Assembly: GCA_950022655.1 (NCBI GenBank)
Contig: OX465584.1
Location: forward strand, 25,765,469-25,829,468
From: Alentia gelatinosa
Lineage: Eukaryota; Annelida; Polychaeta; Phyllodocida; Polynoidae
Length of the DNA stretch: 64,000 nt
Direction: 5' to 3'
This document shows, in pieces, positions 10,097 to 19,900 of the stretch. The translations under genes were made by a program, and so were the position numbers. The notes under the pieces are model-generated. The model saw nothing but the letters and a program-made list of their open reading frames with translations. It was not told the origin of the DNA and did not search any database. Position 1 is the stretch's first letter. Each line of letters begins with the position of its first letter.

Positions 10097-12943
10097 CTAT
10101 TCTAGCCAGATCTTGGCCTTCATATTGGCTCTGGTTAATGCTTTGAACATAGACAATGATTCAGTGTTACGTACTATAGGGGGAAGATCATTCCAAGCCA
10201 AACCACCATGAAAAGTTACTGACCTTGTATAGGCCATGCCATTCGGGCGATCAATGTGAATAATAGGTGCATCTGTAAGTCTCGTATTTCTAGAAGGTTT
10301 GACAATATTTCCACACAACCTCGACCTTTTATACACATAGTTTAACAGGTGAGCCTGTCTTCGATATTAGAGCAATGGGATCTCTGCTAGCCTATGTAGA
10401 TTTTTAATGGAAACATAAGGATTGGCCCTGAGACAGATACGTAAAGCACAATTTTGTAGTTTTTGGAGCTGTTCAGTAAATTTAGCAGGAGCACTATCAT
10501 AGATCACATCACCGTAATCAAGGTAAGGCAGTATAGCAGTAGAGTAAACAGATAGAGCTGCTTTCTTAGATAAAAAATATCGCATCTTAGATAGCTGGTA
10601 CAATCTAAAAGATACATTTTTACGGATTGCAGCAAATTGATGTCTCAAATCCAGATCTCTATCAAGGGAGAAACCCAAGTATTTATAAGAATGAACCTGT
10701 GATACCTCTTTGCCACTAATAAAAAGTTTACCTGTTTCATTTATTTGAGCCTTTTTCTTTGCTCTGAAACACATATGTTTTGTTTTGTTGATATTGATGC
10801 TAAGCTTATTTTGGGTACACCAAGTTTGGAGTAGATCCAGGTCATTTTGAGTCTTTTCATACAATAATTTCTCTTCATTACCGTGTCTGTAGACAACCGT
10901 GTCATCAGCAAATAGAATTACCTTGTTGTCTTTCATGACCTCCAATAAATCATTTACATACAAGAGGAACAATAAAGGCCCAAGTATTGATCCTTGTGGC
11001 ACTCCATGTTTGATAACATTAACCGATGAAAAAAGGTTGTTAACTTTCACCCTTTGTTTTCTTAAGCTTAAATAGTTTTCAAACCAGTGGTAGCAGGTTC
11101 CAACAATGCCATAGTATGATAATTTTTCCAATAGAATACTATGGTTAACAGTATCAAACGCCTTACGCAGGTCGATAAAAACAACTAAAGTTGACATACC
11201 AATATTTTTATGAGTTAGTACACTATCTGTAAATTTTGATATCGCATCTATAGTAGATTTCCTCCTCCTAAAACCAAATTGGCTATCTGTAAGGATATTA
11301 TTGAGGTTAACATGGTTGATCAGGTGTTTGTATACTATTTTCTCCATCAATTTATGCGAAATTGGTAGTAGTGAGATAGGTCTTAAATTATTAGCCTGGT
11401 ATGGGTCACCTCCCTTCGGTAAAGGAACTACCGTAGCCGATTTCCTGTCCTCGGGTATGTCAGCAGTAGCAAAGATACAATTATAAAGTTCTTCATAAAT
11501 GTGGGGAATCGCCTTTACTGAATCAATAAAAACTCTAGATGAGATATGGGGCAACATGGATTGTTTGTGTGGACTAATTTGCTTAACCATTTGAACAATT
11601 TCTTCGGAGGAAGTAACAATAGAGTCAAAATCAGAGTCAACCCTTTCACCATACGGCCTCCAAGGGATATACATTTCAGCTGCCAACTTGGACCCTATGT
11701 TTGAGAAATATTCATTAATGTGGTCCGGAACTTCCGAATTGTTAATTTGTTGATTCTCTTCATTCTTGAGTCTGATAAATTCCTTATTTTGTTTGTCATC
11801 AGTACCAGGTAAGATCGACCTAATTTTGTACCAAAATTTCTTACTATCATTTTTGTGTTCTTCCAGTTCAGATAAAATATAGTTTTGTCTGGCAAGTCTA
11901 ATCATTTTAGTGGAATTATTGCGGGCTTTTTTTGCACATAACCAATCGTTAGGGTGACCTGTCATTTTGGCTTTAACCAAGAGTCGGTTTTTGTCTTCAA
12001 TATTTTCCAATATATGTGCAGTGATCCATGGTGCTTTTGTTTTTTTAATTTGGAAATAGCGTAATTTACAGACACGATCAAGAAAGGAGACTATGGCCCG
12101 ACTTATATAATTCCATTTAACTGTGCTATCAATAGAGCGGTGAAAATTTGCCCAGTTATATTCTAGTAAAAACGATTTCAGCTTCTGAAAGGTGTAATGT
12201 CTGTAGGACCGTCCCTGAAAACTGATTTTATCCCTTTTTACCTGTACTAATTTCTTGACTACAAAAATAATCTGATGATCACTTAAGGCACTACTAAGTA
12301 CACCACTGTGGGCTATATCATTTGCAGAAGTAAAGATCAGATCAATGGCAGAACCCCTATCCGAATATCTGGTTACATCCTTAATAAGTTGACAGAGGCC
12401 AAGATGTTGCATTTCTGCAATTAACGCAATTGCCTCCGGCTTACGATTACCCAAAACATTAATATTACAGTCTCCTAGTAGAAAAATATCTTGAAAGTTG
12501 TCATCTCTAAGTGAGGAAACAGCATTAACAAGCAGATTTGTAAAGACCAATGGGTCACCATGATTTGGGCGATACACATTAAGAATGACCAATTTCTTCG
12601 TAAAAGGTCTATCCAAAACAACAACCTGCAATTCCAAATCTTTCGTGCTACAATTTAGCATGGAATATTTATGTACAACATGAGTAATTTCTTCTCTAAC
12701 AAAAGTACAAAGCCCTCCACCAGCTTTTGGCTTCTTGTCAGCTGCATTCGTTTTCCATGCCCTATCTAGTCTATGTTTTTTATAACCACTTAAAAGGTAT
12801 GAGTTGGCTACATCAAGCTCAAAATGCCAAGTTTCAGACACACAAATAATGTCCCAGACATGACTTTGGGCTTCAGCAACAAGTGATTCATAGTTAGCCT
12901 TCAGGCTCCGAACATTAGCATGGATGATCTTTAGGCCTTTCAT
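10097..12943 (-). pseudogene. LINE endonuclease-reverse transcriptase, one in-frame stop
   Basis: Starts at ATG 12943 and runs 858 codons to a TAA at 10367-10369; the same frame then continues for about 89 more codons to 10097, so a single nonsense change separates an otherwise intact protein of about 948 residues. The N terminus is an APE-type endonuclease: Asn10 in HANVRSL, Glu37 in VSETW, the GDCNIN segment, and Ser221-Asp222-His223. The reverse transcriptase has LRPISLLP, QFGFR, FIDLRKAFDTV, GVPQGSILGPLLF and catalytic FADD at 678-681. The C-terminal extension has LPYLDYGDVIYDSA, and past the stop FHGGLAWNDLPP, as in Jockey/CR1/L2-type elements. The enzyme nicks target DNA and primes reverse transcription there. 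It may be only mildly impaired by the stop. Confidence 0.88.
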
Positions 12944-13521
12944 TCCAGAAATTATTTTTCCCTCATGTAATTCAGTCCTATTGGATACAACAGTTTTGAT
13001 CCTTTAATCTGAGTGCTTCACAGAAAATTCTTAATCTAAACCTATCACTAAGACAATCTTTCTCCTGAATGAACAACAACAACAACAGTCGCACAACAAG
13101 AAAACGTGCGAAAAAAAGAAAAAATAACTCAACAAAAATATCAGTCATTTCGACCATTTTTGTGAAAAAAGTTGACAAGATGGTTGTTCCTACCGGAGCT
13201 TGGTAGGGGGCAGCTAAATCACCGTCCCGGAACTCTTCATTGCACATTAATATGACAATATCTGAAAAAGAAATTATTGTTGCGTATAGCACTGGTGTAA
13301 GTCAGTGAGTTATACACTATAGGTAACAGCATATAACTATAACTAGTGCCAGGCATAGAGAAGGTTAATTTATTTATGGAAAAAAAAAATTTCTAGTATT
13401 TGGTTAGAGAATTTTTAGACTCAGAAATAAAGATCTTATAATTCCAAAAATTTTGAAAACCCTGAGTAAAGACATAGCTCACCATAGGTAACGGCAAGCT
13501 AGGCTTTTTGTAGGGTAGCTT

Positions 13522-14292
13522 TTACCAAGTAGTTTTACCAGTCAAAAGGTTCTTATTGAACGTTTTCAAGAAGTCTGAGCCCCACAGGTCTAGTAGTTGA
13601 GGGGTGGGGTGGATGCCATCATCCAGCAGTTCATAATGATGTTTAAGTTTTCCATTTCGCCATTTATGCGTATGGTTGGCAATCCATGGGAAACGTGTTT
13701 CCTGTCTGGCGTTCAATGCAGTAAGTAGCTTATTATATTCAATCACTGCTTCAGTGACAATGTTCTGTTGCTTTTCCAATTCCAGCTGTAGATCTGGTGA
13801 ATACTGCGCCTTTGGAATCTTGAACCTTGTTACACATCTCTTTAGGTCAGCTCCTACAAGTGGACAAATGGTTATTTGCGCTCTTGGATGGTTGTGGCAG
13901 ATCCACTCGTATCCAGCATTCGTGTAAGCTACTAGGTGATTTAATAAATCAGTACTGGAAGACCACGTCATTTTTATTTCCCATGATTTGTTCTTTGGCG
14001 TAGATTTTATTTTTGACGTGATATTACAAATTCCACCTGTAATGTATACGATGGCTTTTGGGCATTGGTTTAAGTGATTGTTTGCTAAAACTATCAAGTC
14101 CTGAATTTTTGCACCCGGAAAACAGTATATGTTGAACCTCTGATTTTCAGTGTTTTTGGAAGAAATAACCTCATAGAGATTACGGACCCTTGAGTCACCA
14201 AAGATAACATTATTAGGGAGGGGTGACCATGTTCGAATCAATTCTTTCTCTAATATTTCAATATCCTCATCCAATTTAGTAGGATAATACAT
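13522..14292 (-). CDS. SGNH/GDSL-like hydrolase ORF of the LINE
   Basis: An intact 256-residue ORF with a true ATG, lying between the NADAR block and the EN-RT ORF. The SGNH signature is complete enough to recognise: GDSR at 32-35 with the presumed nucleophile Ser34, the second-block Gly60 (FPGAK), GGICN at 86-90 (Gly and Asn oxyanion residues), and DGIHP at 225-229 with the Asp/His pair. SGNH esterase domains are known in ORF1 proteins of some CR1/L2 LINEs, where they are thought to act on lipids or membranes; here the domain is on its own ORF. There are no premature stops, in keeping with a young insertion. It starts about 160 nt after the NADAR stop and ends about 580 nt before EN-RT. The substrate cannot be read from sequence. 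Confidence 0.72.
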   Translation of the reverse strand: MYYPTKLDEDIEILEKELIRTWSPLPNNVIFGDSRVRNLYEVISSKNTENQRFNIYCFPGAKIQDLIVLANNHLNQCPKAIVYITGGICNITSKIKSTPKNKSWEIKMTWSSSTDLLNHLVAYTNAGYEWICHNHPRAQITICPLVGADLKRCVTRFKIPKAQYSPDLQLELEKQQNIVTEAVIEYNKLLTALNARQETRFPWIANHTHKWRNGKLKHHYELLDDGIHPTPQLLDLWGSDFLKTFNKNLLTGKTTW

Positions 14293-14451
14293 GATTCTTA
14301 ACCCCTAGGAAAATTTTAAAAGTGAGATTAGATAAAAGCAGTGTCAGGCAGAACTGCAGAATTGTAAAAAACTGCAATACCAGATAATATAATAGTACAG
14401 GAATGTCAAAGCCAAAAAATTCCGAAAAAACCCAGAGTCAGCAAGTTATAG

Positions 14452-15066
14452 CTATTCAGTTAGAGTAGAGCGGAGTTGGCCCAGGAGGAATCCCAGTTTG
14501 TTGCCCTTGACCGATTCTTCCGTGAGTAGATTGAGTTCCCCAAGGTGATAACCACAGCCCCAATATTCGTTCTTTGTTGCTTCAAAAAGACGTTTGTCTT
14601 TGGTGGCAATCAGTTCCTGTCGCAAGTCATCATTTTGTGTGAATTTCGCCGTAATGATATTTCTCATAACGACGTCGCGAGCCTCCAACCACACTTTGGT
14701 TGATTTTAAATCTCTCGTCAGTCCTAATACATCTTCAGGTGAGGCAGTGACTAGGATTTTTTCCGCAATTTTATCAGCACCTACAGCCTTAGCGAAGGCA
14801 TATTGATAACCATGCTCAGATGATGGATATGAGTTTCCGTTATATTTGATTTTTGTCTCAAAGAGATTTGAAAACAGAGAGAACCTACCCTGAAAAGCGA
14901 TACCCAACGGCGTGTTTACCGTTTTGATATTACTTATGGACAGGCCCAGAGGCAGGTTATCAATCTGATCAGCAGTGTATCGTTTTTTGTTTATGAAGAT
15001 CACTGTACTGCGAACAGAACAAGGAATATTTCTCTTACATGCGACCGCCTGAACCGCTCTGAGATT
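14452..15066 (-). CDS. NADAR (YbiA/DUF1768-like) domain in the LINE
   Basis: The open frame after the ORF1 stop encodes a NADAR domain. Numbering from the GTG at 15003: FSLFSN at 41-46, SSEHGYQYAFAKA at 61-73 (the conserved Glu-His and KA), Trp105, VMRNIITAKFTQN at 112-124, LFEATKNEYWGCG at 139-151, and GNKLGFLLGQLR at 167-178. These cover the family core nearly end to end. NADAR enzymes are N-glycosidases that act on riboflavin intermediates or on ADP-ribose derivatives, including ADP-ribosyl-guanine in nucleic acid. Between the ORF1 stop and residue 113 there is no in-frame ATG, so it is unlikely to be started independently; it is in the same frame as ORF1 and probably forms its C terminus, by stop readthrough or in copies lacking the stop. 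A few family positions differ (Glu-Tyr where Asp is common before WG.G). Activity is not proven. Confidence 0.8.
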   Translation of the reverse strand, partial: NLRAVQAVACKRNIPCSVRSTVIFINKKRYTADQIDNLPLGLSISNIKTVNTPLGIAFQGRFSLFSNLFETKIKYNGNSYPSSEHGYQYAFAKAVGADKIAEKILVTASPEDVLGLTRDLKSTKVWLEARDVVMRNIITAKFTQNDDLRQELIATKDKRLFEATKNEYWGCGYHLGELNLLTEESVKGNKLGFLLGQLRSTLTE

Positions 15067-15888
15067 CTAGTTAATACGTCGCTCATCTTTATCTAGCTCA
15101 TCACCGATCGACACACGTTTCCAGCGGTCATTTCCTCTGAGTTTGTTGATATTCTGATATATCAGTGCTTTAGCGGATTGACTTGCCAATTGTACAACAA
15201 TAGGACGAGGTCGGTTCGAAGGAAGCCTACCCCGCCTATATATCGCCTCAACGGGAAAACGGTGGGGTTCGAGATCTAGGTCATTTATAAGCTGATCAAA
15301 AATGTCACGTAAATTTTCCCCTTCGGCATCTCTTAGGCCTTCTATAACCAGAATTTTACAGCGTCTCTGATTTTCCAAATATTGGATCTTTTCCCCTTGA
15401 TCAACAACAACCTTTGTTGTATCATCAGTAGTCTGAAAGAGCACGTCTAAATCGTCACTGTGTTGATTAACGGCCTCTTCAATCTCATGAATCGACTTAC
15501 TGTTGACAGCAACTTTACCACGTGTTACAGCCAAGTCATCTTTGATGGTTTTCAGTACATTTGCAGTCTCATTCTGCAGGTTGTCAAATCGTTCTAACCT
15601 CAAATTCAGTTTGGAAATTATTCCTGCAGTGTTCAAGATTGTGACGTCTTGTTTATCTACCCTATCCTGTAAGTCATTAAGCTTGCGAACAATGTCATCA
15701 GTCGTACACTCACCCGAGAGTTTCGGTGCCGGCGTGTAGTTGACAATCACCGTTGGTTCAACGTTCTGTTTGTGCGTGCCGGGCGATAATACGGGAGTTG
15801 ACTCGGCGTTGTTCGACGCTTGCGGCGGCAGTCTATTTCTGGACTGCAGCTGCTTTTCCTTCCTATTTGACCTGCCTTTTCCTGCCAT
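15067..15888 (-). CDS. LINE ORF1: coiled coil plus RRM-like nucleic-acid-binding protein
   Basis: A 273-residue ORF starting at ATG 15888. The N terminus is basic and disordered (MAGKGRSNRKEKQ). Residues of about 65-175 have heptad-like spacing typical of a long trimerising coiled coil. The part from about 178 on has the pattern of the L1-type ORF1 RRM: KILVIEGLRDAEGENL, a helix, then YRRGR and RPIVVQLAS, ending with RWKRVSIGDELDKDERRIN. ORF1 proteins coat element RNA and act as chaperones in the RNP. A TAG at 15067-15069 ends it, yet the frame remains open and directly enters the NADAR segment, so the ancestral product was probably one protein of about 478 residues. The assignment rests on layout and short motifs. 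Confidence 0.75.
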   Translation of the reverse strand: MAGKGRSNRKEKQLQSRNRLPPQASNNAESTPVLSPGTHKQNVEPTVIVNYTPAPKLSGECTTDDIVRKLNDLQDRVDKQDVTILNTAGIISKLNLRLERFDNLQNETANVLKTIKDDLAVTRGKVAVNSKSIHEIEEAVNQHSDDLDVLFQTTDDTTKVVVDQGEKIQYLENQRRCKILVIEGLRDAEGENLRDIFDQLINDLDLEPHRFPVEAIYRRGRLPSNRPRPIVVQLASQSAKALIYQNINKLRGNDRWKRVSIGDELDKDERRIN

Positions 15889-16035
15889 TTTCGTTCTATG
15901 GTATTAGTTACGTAATTTTAACCGTAAGAAGTGTGCAGATTCACTGCGATGTCACAAGTTACTTTGGTGATTCAGCCTGCCCCGAAACTACCGGCGTCTT
16001 CAGTCGGCGGCCATCTTGCTGAGTTGGTCCTATCT

Positions 16036-16160
16036 CAACAGTGAGACCACTGATGAAACGCGATTTTGGCCTTGACACTGTTGGTGCCGCTGTTGCTGCC
16101 ACTGTTGCAGCCCTACCTCTCGCTTTCACCACACTACTAGTGAAACAGCTCCCTGGTGTA
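16036..16160 (-). repeat. MITE copy split by the LINE insertion
   Basis: Reads ACTAGTGAAACAGCTCCCTGG at its right end (16136-16156), the inverse of the GTTTCACTAGT terminus seen at 9320, 25944 and 30971. The interior matches the 25.96-26.09 kb copy (GTTTCATCAGTGGTCT and CACCAACAGTGTCAAG in reverse). Confidence 0.6.
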
Positions 16161-16699
16161 TCTGGGCCCATAACCTGTAGAATCTGCCATTATCTTCGGT
16201 TATATTTGAGATAGAAAGAACTATGGAGCCACTTCTAGCTACAGCAAAGTCAGCACACACATGTGACAGTTTATTATTACTCATAACTTTTATATTTCAC
16301 CACGGACCTATAAACATGGATAGGCAACGCAGGCGAGCGCCGTGTTTGTTCTACGATATGATCGTCTCGGCTACGCTTGACCGATTCCGCGGGTACATCG
16401 CCGATTCCGCGCAAAAACGATAGGGAGCATAGTAGGAGACTGTAGTTCCAGTTCTACCCACCAGGATTTTTTTTTTGATTCAAGCAAAATCTTAAGATGA
16501 TGATATATAAATATTCCATATCTCAGCAAATAATAGGAGTAGAAACATGATCTAAAATTCACATTAATCCCATTTATGATACCTATGTAATGTCTTTATA
16601 GTTCTAATCCTGACTTGAAGTGGGATTTTCATATCAATAGAACCAAATACCTACACATTTATATACATTAAGACATAAAAGGCCAGTACCCTTACATCT

Positions 16700-17560
16700 A
16701 TCTTAATCTACAGTCATAATCCTTACTGTCCCATTTAGGTACATATCTGAAATCGTTGAGGAAATAGTTGAGGTGGAAATAATTTGAAAATATGTATTTC
16801 CCATGTCAACACCCTGGCGTGATGGGAATATTTTCAAAATATGGATTTCCCATGTCAACACCCTGAAAATGAGGTAAATCTGACTCCTGACCAGACCCAA
16901 AGTGACCCAAAATCTGCTTGGAACCCCCCAGCACACCTAGGGACATAATTTTTGCTGCTCTATCTCAGAACTATGTTGGAATCGTTGATGAAATAGTGCA
17001 TTAAGGCTTGGTGAGATGGGAATATTTTCAAAATCTTGGTTTCCCATGTCGGATTTTCTGAAAATGGCTGAAATCTGCCTGCCGACCTCAGTCAAAGTCA
17101 GACAAAATCTGCCAATTGTCTGGAACCCTCGAGAACACCTACAGTCATAATCTTTACTGTCCATTTAGGTACATATCCGAAATCGTTGATGAAATAGTTC
17201 ATTAAGGCCTGGTGAGGTAGAAATAATTTTATAATCTTGATTTCCCAGGTCAACACCCTGAAAATGAGTCAATTCTGAGTCCCAGCCCAACCCAAAGTGA
17301 CCTAAAATCTGCCAATTGTTTGGAACCCCCCAGCACACCTAGGGACATAATTTTTGCTGTCCTATCTCAGAACTATGTTTGAATCGTTGATGAAATAGTT
17401 CATTAAGGCTTGGTGAGATGGGAATATTTTCAAAATCTTGGTTTTCCTTGCCGGATTTTCTGAAAATGAGGAAAATCTGCCTGCCGACCCCAGTCAAAGT
17501 CTGACAAAATCTGCCAATTGTCTGGAACCCCCTAGCACACTCACAGTCATAATCTTTACT
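16700..17560 (+). repeat. Tandem satellite, four units of ~200-225 bp
   Basis: Two alternating unit types. One begins CAGTCATAATC.TTACTGTC (near 16710, 17143, 17544) and the other CACCTAGGGACATAATTTTTG (near 16933, 17335), giving a higher-order period of about 400-430 bp. Shared internal motifs are AATCGTTGATGAAATAG, ATGGGAATATTTTCAAAAT and AATCTGCC. ORFs in it are incidental. Confidence 0.8.
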
Positions 17561-17564
17561 GTCT

Positions 17565-18205
17565 CCATACATCCCCACATCCTACTTCCCAACATCCCAC
17601 ATCCCACATCTCCACATCTCCACATCTATACATCCCCACATCTCCACATCCATACAACCCCACATTATGTGGGATGTATGGATATATGGATGTTGAGATG
17701 TAGGATGTAGGGATGTAGGATTTATCTCACCCCTTGTACAAGCTTCGCCATAGAAATAACATTAGGAAAAAATACTCAACGATCACCCCCCTAAAGTGAC
17801 ACTACTACGCCATGGGATGTGGGATGTTGGGAAGTAGGATGTGGGGATGTATGGATGTAATGATGTAGGGATATAGGGATGTAGGGATGTGGGGAAGTAG
17901 GATGTGGGGATGTATGGATATATGGATGTGGAGATGTAGGATGTAGGGATGTAGGGATGTGGGGATGTAGGATGTGGGGATGTATGGATGTAGTGATTTA
18001 GGGATGTGGGGATGTAGGATGTATGGATGTAGGGATGTAGGGATGTGGGGATGTAGGGATGTGGGGATGTAGGGATGTGGGAAAGTAGGATGTAGGGATG
18101 TAGGATAAATGGATGTGGAGATGTGGGGATGTGGGATGTCGGGATGTGGGGATGTAGGCTGTAGGGATGTATGGAGGTGGGGATGTAGGATGTAGGGATG
18201 TAGGA
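17565..18205. repeat. GGGATGTAGGATGT minisatellite with inverted start
   Basis: Short degenerate units of about 7-15 bp. The first 100 bp read CATCCCACATCTCC and the remainder GGGATGTAGGATGTGG, so the array flips strand near 17663 around ACCCCACATTATGTGGGAT. A unique stretch at about 17725-17810 interrupts it. Pro/Ser/His-rich ORFs read from it are not genes. Confidence 0.85.
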
Positions 18206-18690
18206 TGTAAGGTAGTATAGTGGAGGGGCAGTATGGTAGAGGGGCAGTATGGCGAAGGGGCAGTATGGTGGAGGGGCAGTATAATTGAGGGGCAGTGTAG
18301 TAGAGGGGCAGTATGGGAAAGGGGCAGTATGGTGGAGGGGCAGTATGGTGGAGGGGCAGCATGGTGGAAGGGCATCATGGTAGAGGGGCAGTATGGTGGA
18401 GAGGTAGCATGGTAGAGGGGCAGTATGGTGGAGGGGCAGTGTAGTAGAGGGGCAGTATAGTAGAGGGGACAGTATGGTGGAGGGGCAGTATGGTTGAGGG
18501 ACAGTATGGTGGAGGGGCAGTATGGTGGAGGGGTTGTATGGTAGAGGGTTAGTATGGTGGAGAGACAGTATGGTGGAGGGACAGTATGGTGGAGGGTAAG
18601 TATAGTGGAGGGGCAGTATGGTTGAGGGACAGTATGGTGGAGGGGCAGTATGGTTGAGGGACAGTATTGTTGAGCGACAGTATGTGTCAA
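18205..18690 (+). repeat. 16-bp minisatellite GAGGGGCAGTATGGTG, ~30 copies
   Basis: Near-regular 16-bp units, with variants such as GAGGGACAGTATGGTG. Directly follows the GGGATGTAGG array. The same unit forms a separate array at 37.4-37.96 kb. Confidence 0.9.
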
Positions 18691-18867
18691 GAATGCTAGT
18701 TCATAAATTTACCACTAGGGAACCAAAAGTTGTGCTTTATTGACACTAGGGGCGCCACTACAAGTCTGGTAGTTCCAATAAAGGCCACTAGGAGATGTTG
18801 AATGCAGCCGAGTCGGACATATCACAGAACAAACACAGAGATAAGCTAGGTTTCCTATCCATAGAGT

Positions 18868-18955
18868 ATAGGTCCGTGCCTTAATGAACTATTTCATCAA
18901 CGATTTCGGATATGTACCTAAATGGGAGAGTAAAGATTATGGCTGTAAAGGCAGT
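18868..18955 (-). repeat. Inverted copy of the 16.7-17.6 kb satellite
   Basis: CCTTAATGAACTATTTCATC and GATATGTACCTAAATGG.AG are the reverse complement of satellite unit A. The two minisatellites therefore lie between inverted satellite arms. Confidence 0.7.
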
Positions 18956-18957
18956 GA

Positions 18958-19900
18958 TCCACAAAGCGAAAGTTAGGGCCGGACGACGTCCATGCGGATG
19001 GAATGTGAACGTCGGCTGCTACCGCCTCTCGTCGGCTCAAGCCGGTTGAGATAATCGCTTTGGTGGATCAGCAAATAATGTCAAATCGGCTAGGGCCGGC
19101 TGCACCCGGCCCTAGTCGCCTCTCCCATATCACCGTCGTCCGTAGCCGTGTGGCCCCCGTGTGGTAACCGGCCAGGCGTCGCCTCTGGCCGGCCGGCCCA
19201 AAATGAAAATTATTTGCTGGTCCACTGACCCAGCCGTGTGAAGTCGGCTGGAAACTCCCTAGCCGACACTAGCCGACGCTAGCCGACGCAAAACTGATTC
19301 ATTAGCTTTTTATAGGCGGCTGGTCAGCCGATGTCAATGCATTTGCCGGGCCCCGCAGCGAGGGATCGCCGCCAACACGGTGCGGCCGACACGGGTCATA
19401 CCCGAAGCCGCGAACGACATCGACACTTTCGGTATTTTCGGTAGAATTCTAGCACTAAAGCGTGCCATACACATTCATAACATCGATCCTTATCTATATT
19501 TACCTTCATTGTTCGATTTAACGTGTATTTCCGCGGTTATTTGATGTTTTCTGACCGTTCCCGTACAAATTCCGGCACGCCGACACACTGCTTCGCTCGA
19601 TACGCGGCTTGCGCGGGTTCAGAGCGTCGTAGTGTATCGCCGTACGCGGCGCCGCCTATCGAGGAACTCGATTACTACGTAAAATACCATGCGCGCCGCC
19701 TATCGAATCAATGGAGAACTCGGCTGGCCTGTCCCTGCGAACGCCGTGTGGACGTCGGCCGGCTGAAAATAACTATTTGGTGGACTAGCATGGAGAATTC
19801 GAGACGGCCGGACAGCCAGCCTAGGCGATTATAGCACATGTGGCCGTCGTCCAAAGCCGGCTGGACATCGCCTCTGCAGTTCTTGGTGGATCTAGCGCTT
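18958..19900. repeat. Nested GC-rich MITE region with GATCCACMAAG ends
   Basis: Begins GTGATCCACAAAGCG near 18957 and ends CTTGGTGGATC near 19883-19895. Internal GGTGGATCA (19062) and TGGTCCAC (19219) suggest that several related elements are nested. Very rich in GGCCGGC/GTCGGC. No protein supported. Confidence 0.5.
19467..19660 (+). repeat. 194-bp block shared with 35671-35864
   Basis: Starts ATACACATTCATAACATC and ends CGCCGCCTATC. It aligns with 35671-35864 over the same length without gaps, with scattered substitutions, and sits inside GC-rich repeats in both places. Confidence 0.8.

Larger units (their letters stand above)
9802..16035 (-). mobile_element. Near full-length LINE with ORF1-NADAR, SGNH and EN-RT ORFs
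   Basis: A 6.2-kb non-LTR retrotransposon on the minus strand. Order 5'->3': short 5'UTR (15889-16035), ORF1 (15067-15888), NADAR (14452-15066, same frame), SGNH hydrolase (13522-14292), endonuclease-reverse transcriptase (10097-12943), 3'UTR with AATAAA and an A-rich tail. Flanks show a candidate 11-bp target duplication, CAACAGCGAGA at 9790-9800 against CAACAGTGAGA at 16036-16046 (one mismatch). The outer sequence on the right is a MITE, so the LINE probably jumped into it. EN plus the C-terminal RT extension point to the Jockey/CR1/L2 superfamily; clade assignment needs a tree. Confidence 0.85.

Noticed and set aside
12978..13292. 104-codon minus ORF between the SGNH and EN-RT ORFs of the LINE
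   Set aside because: No domain; the Leu-rich part comes from a GTTGTTGTT-type run. It probably belongs to the inter-ORF spacer.
17805..18690. Long Pro/Ser/His-rich ORFs (185 and 230 codons) on the minus strand
   Set aside because: They are translations of minisatellite arrays, open only because the unit lacks stops.
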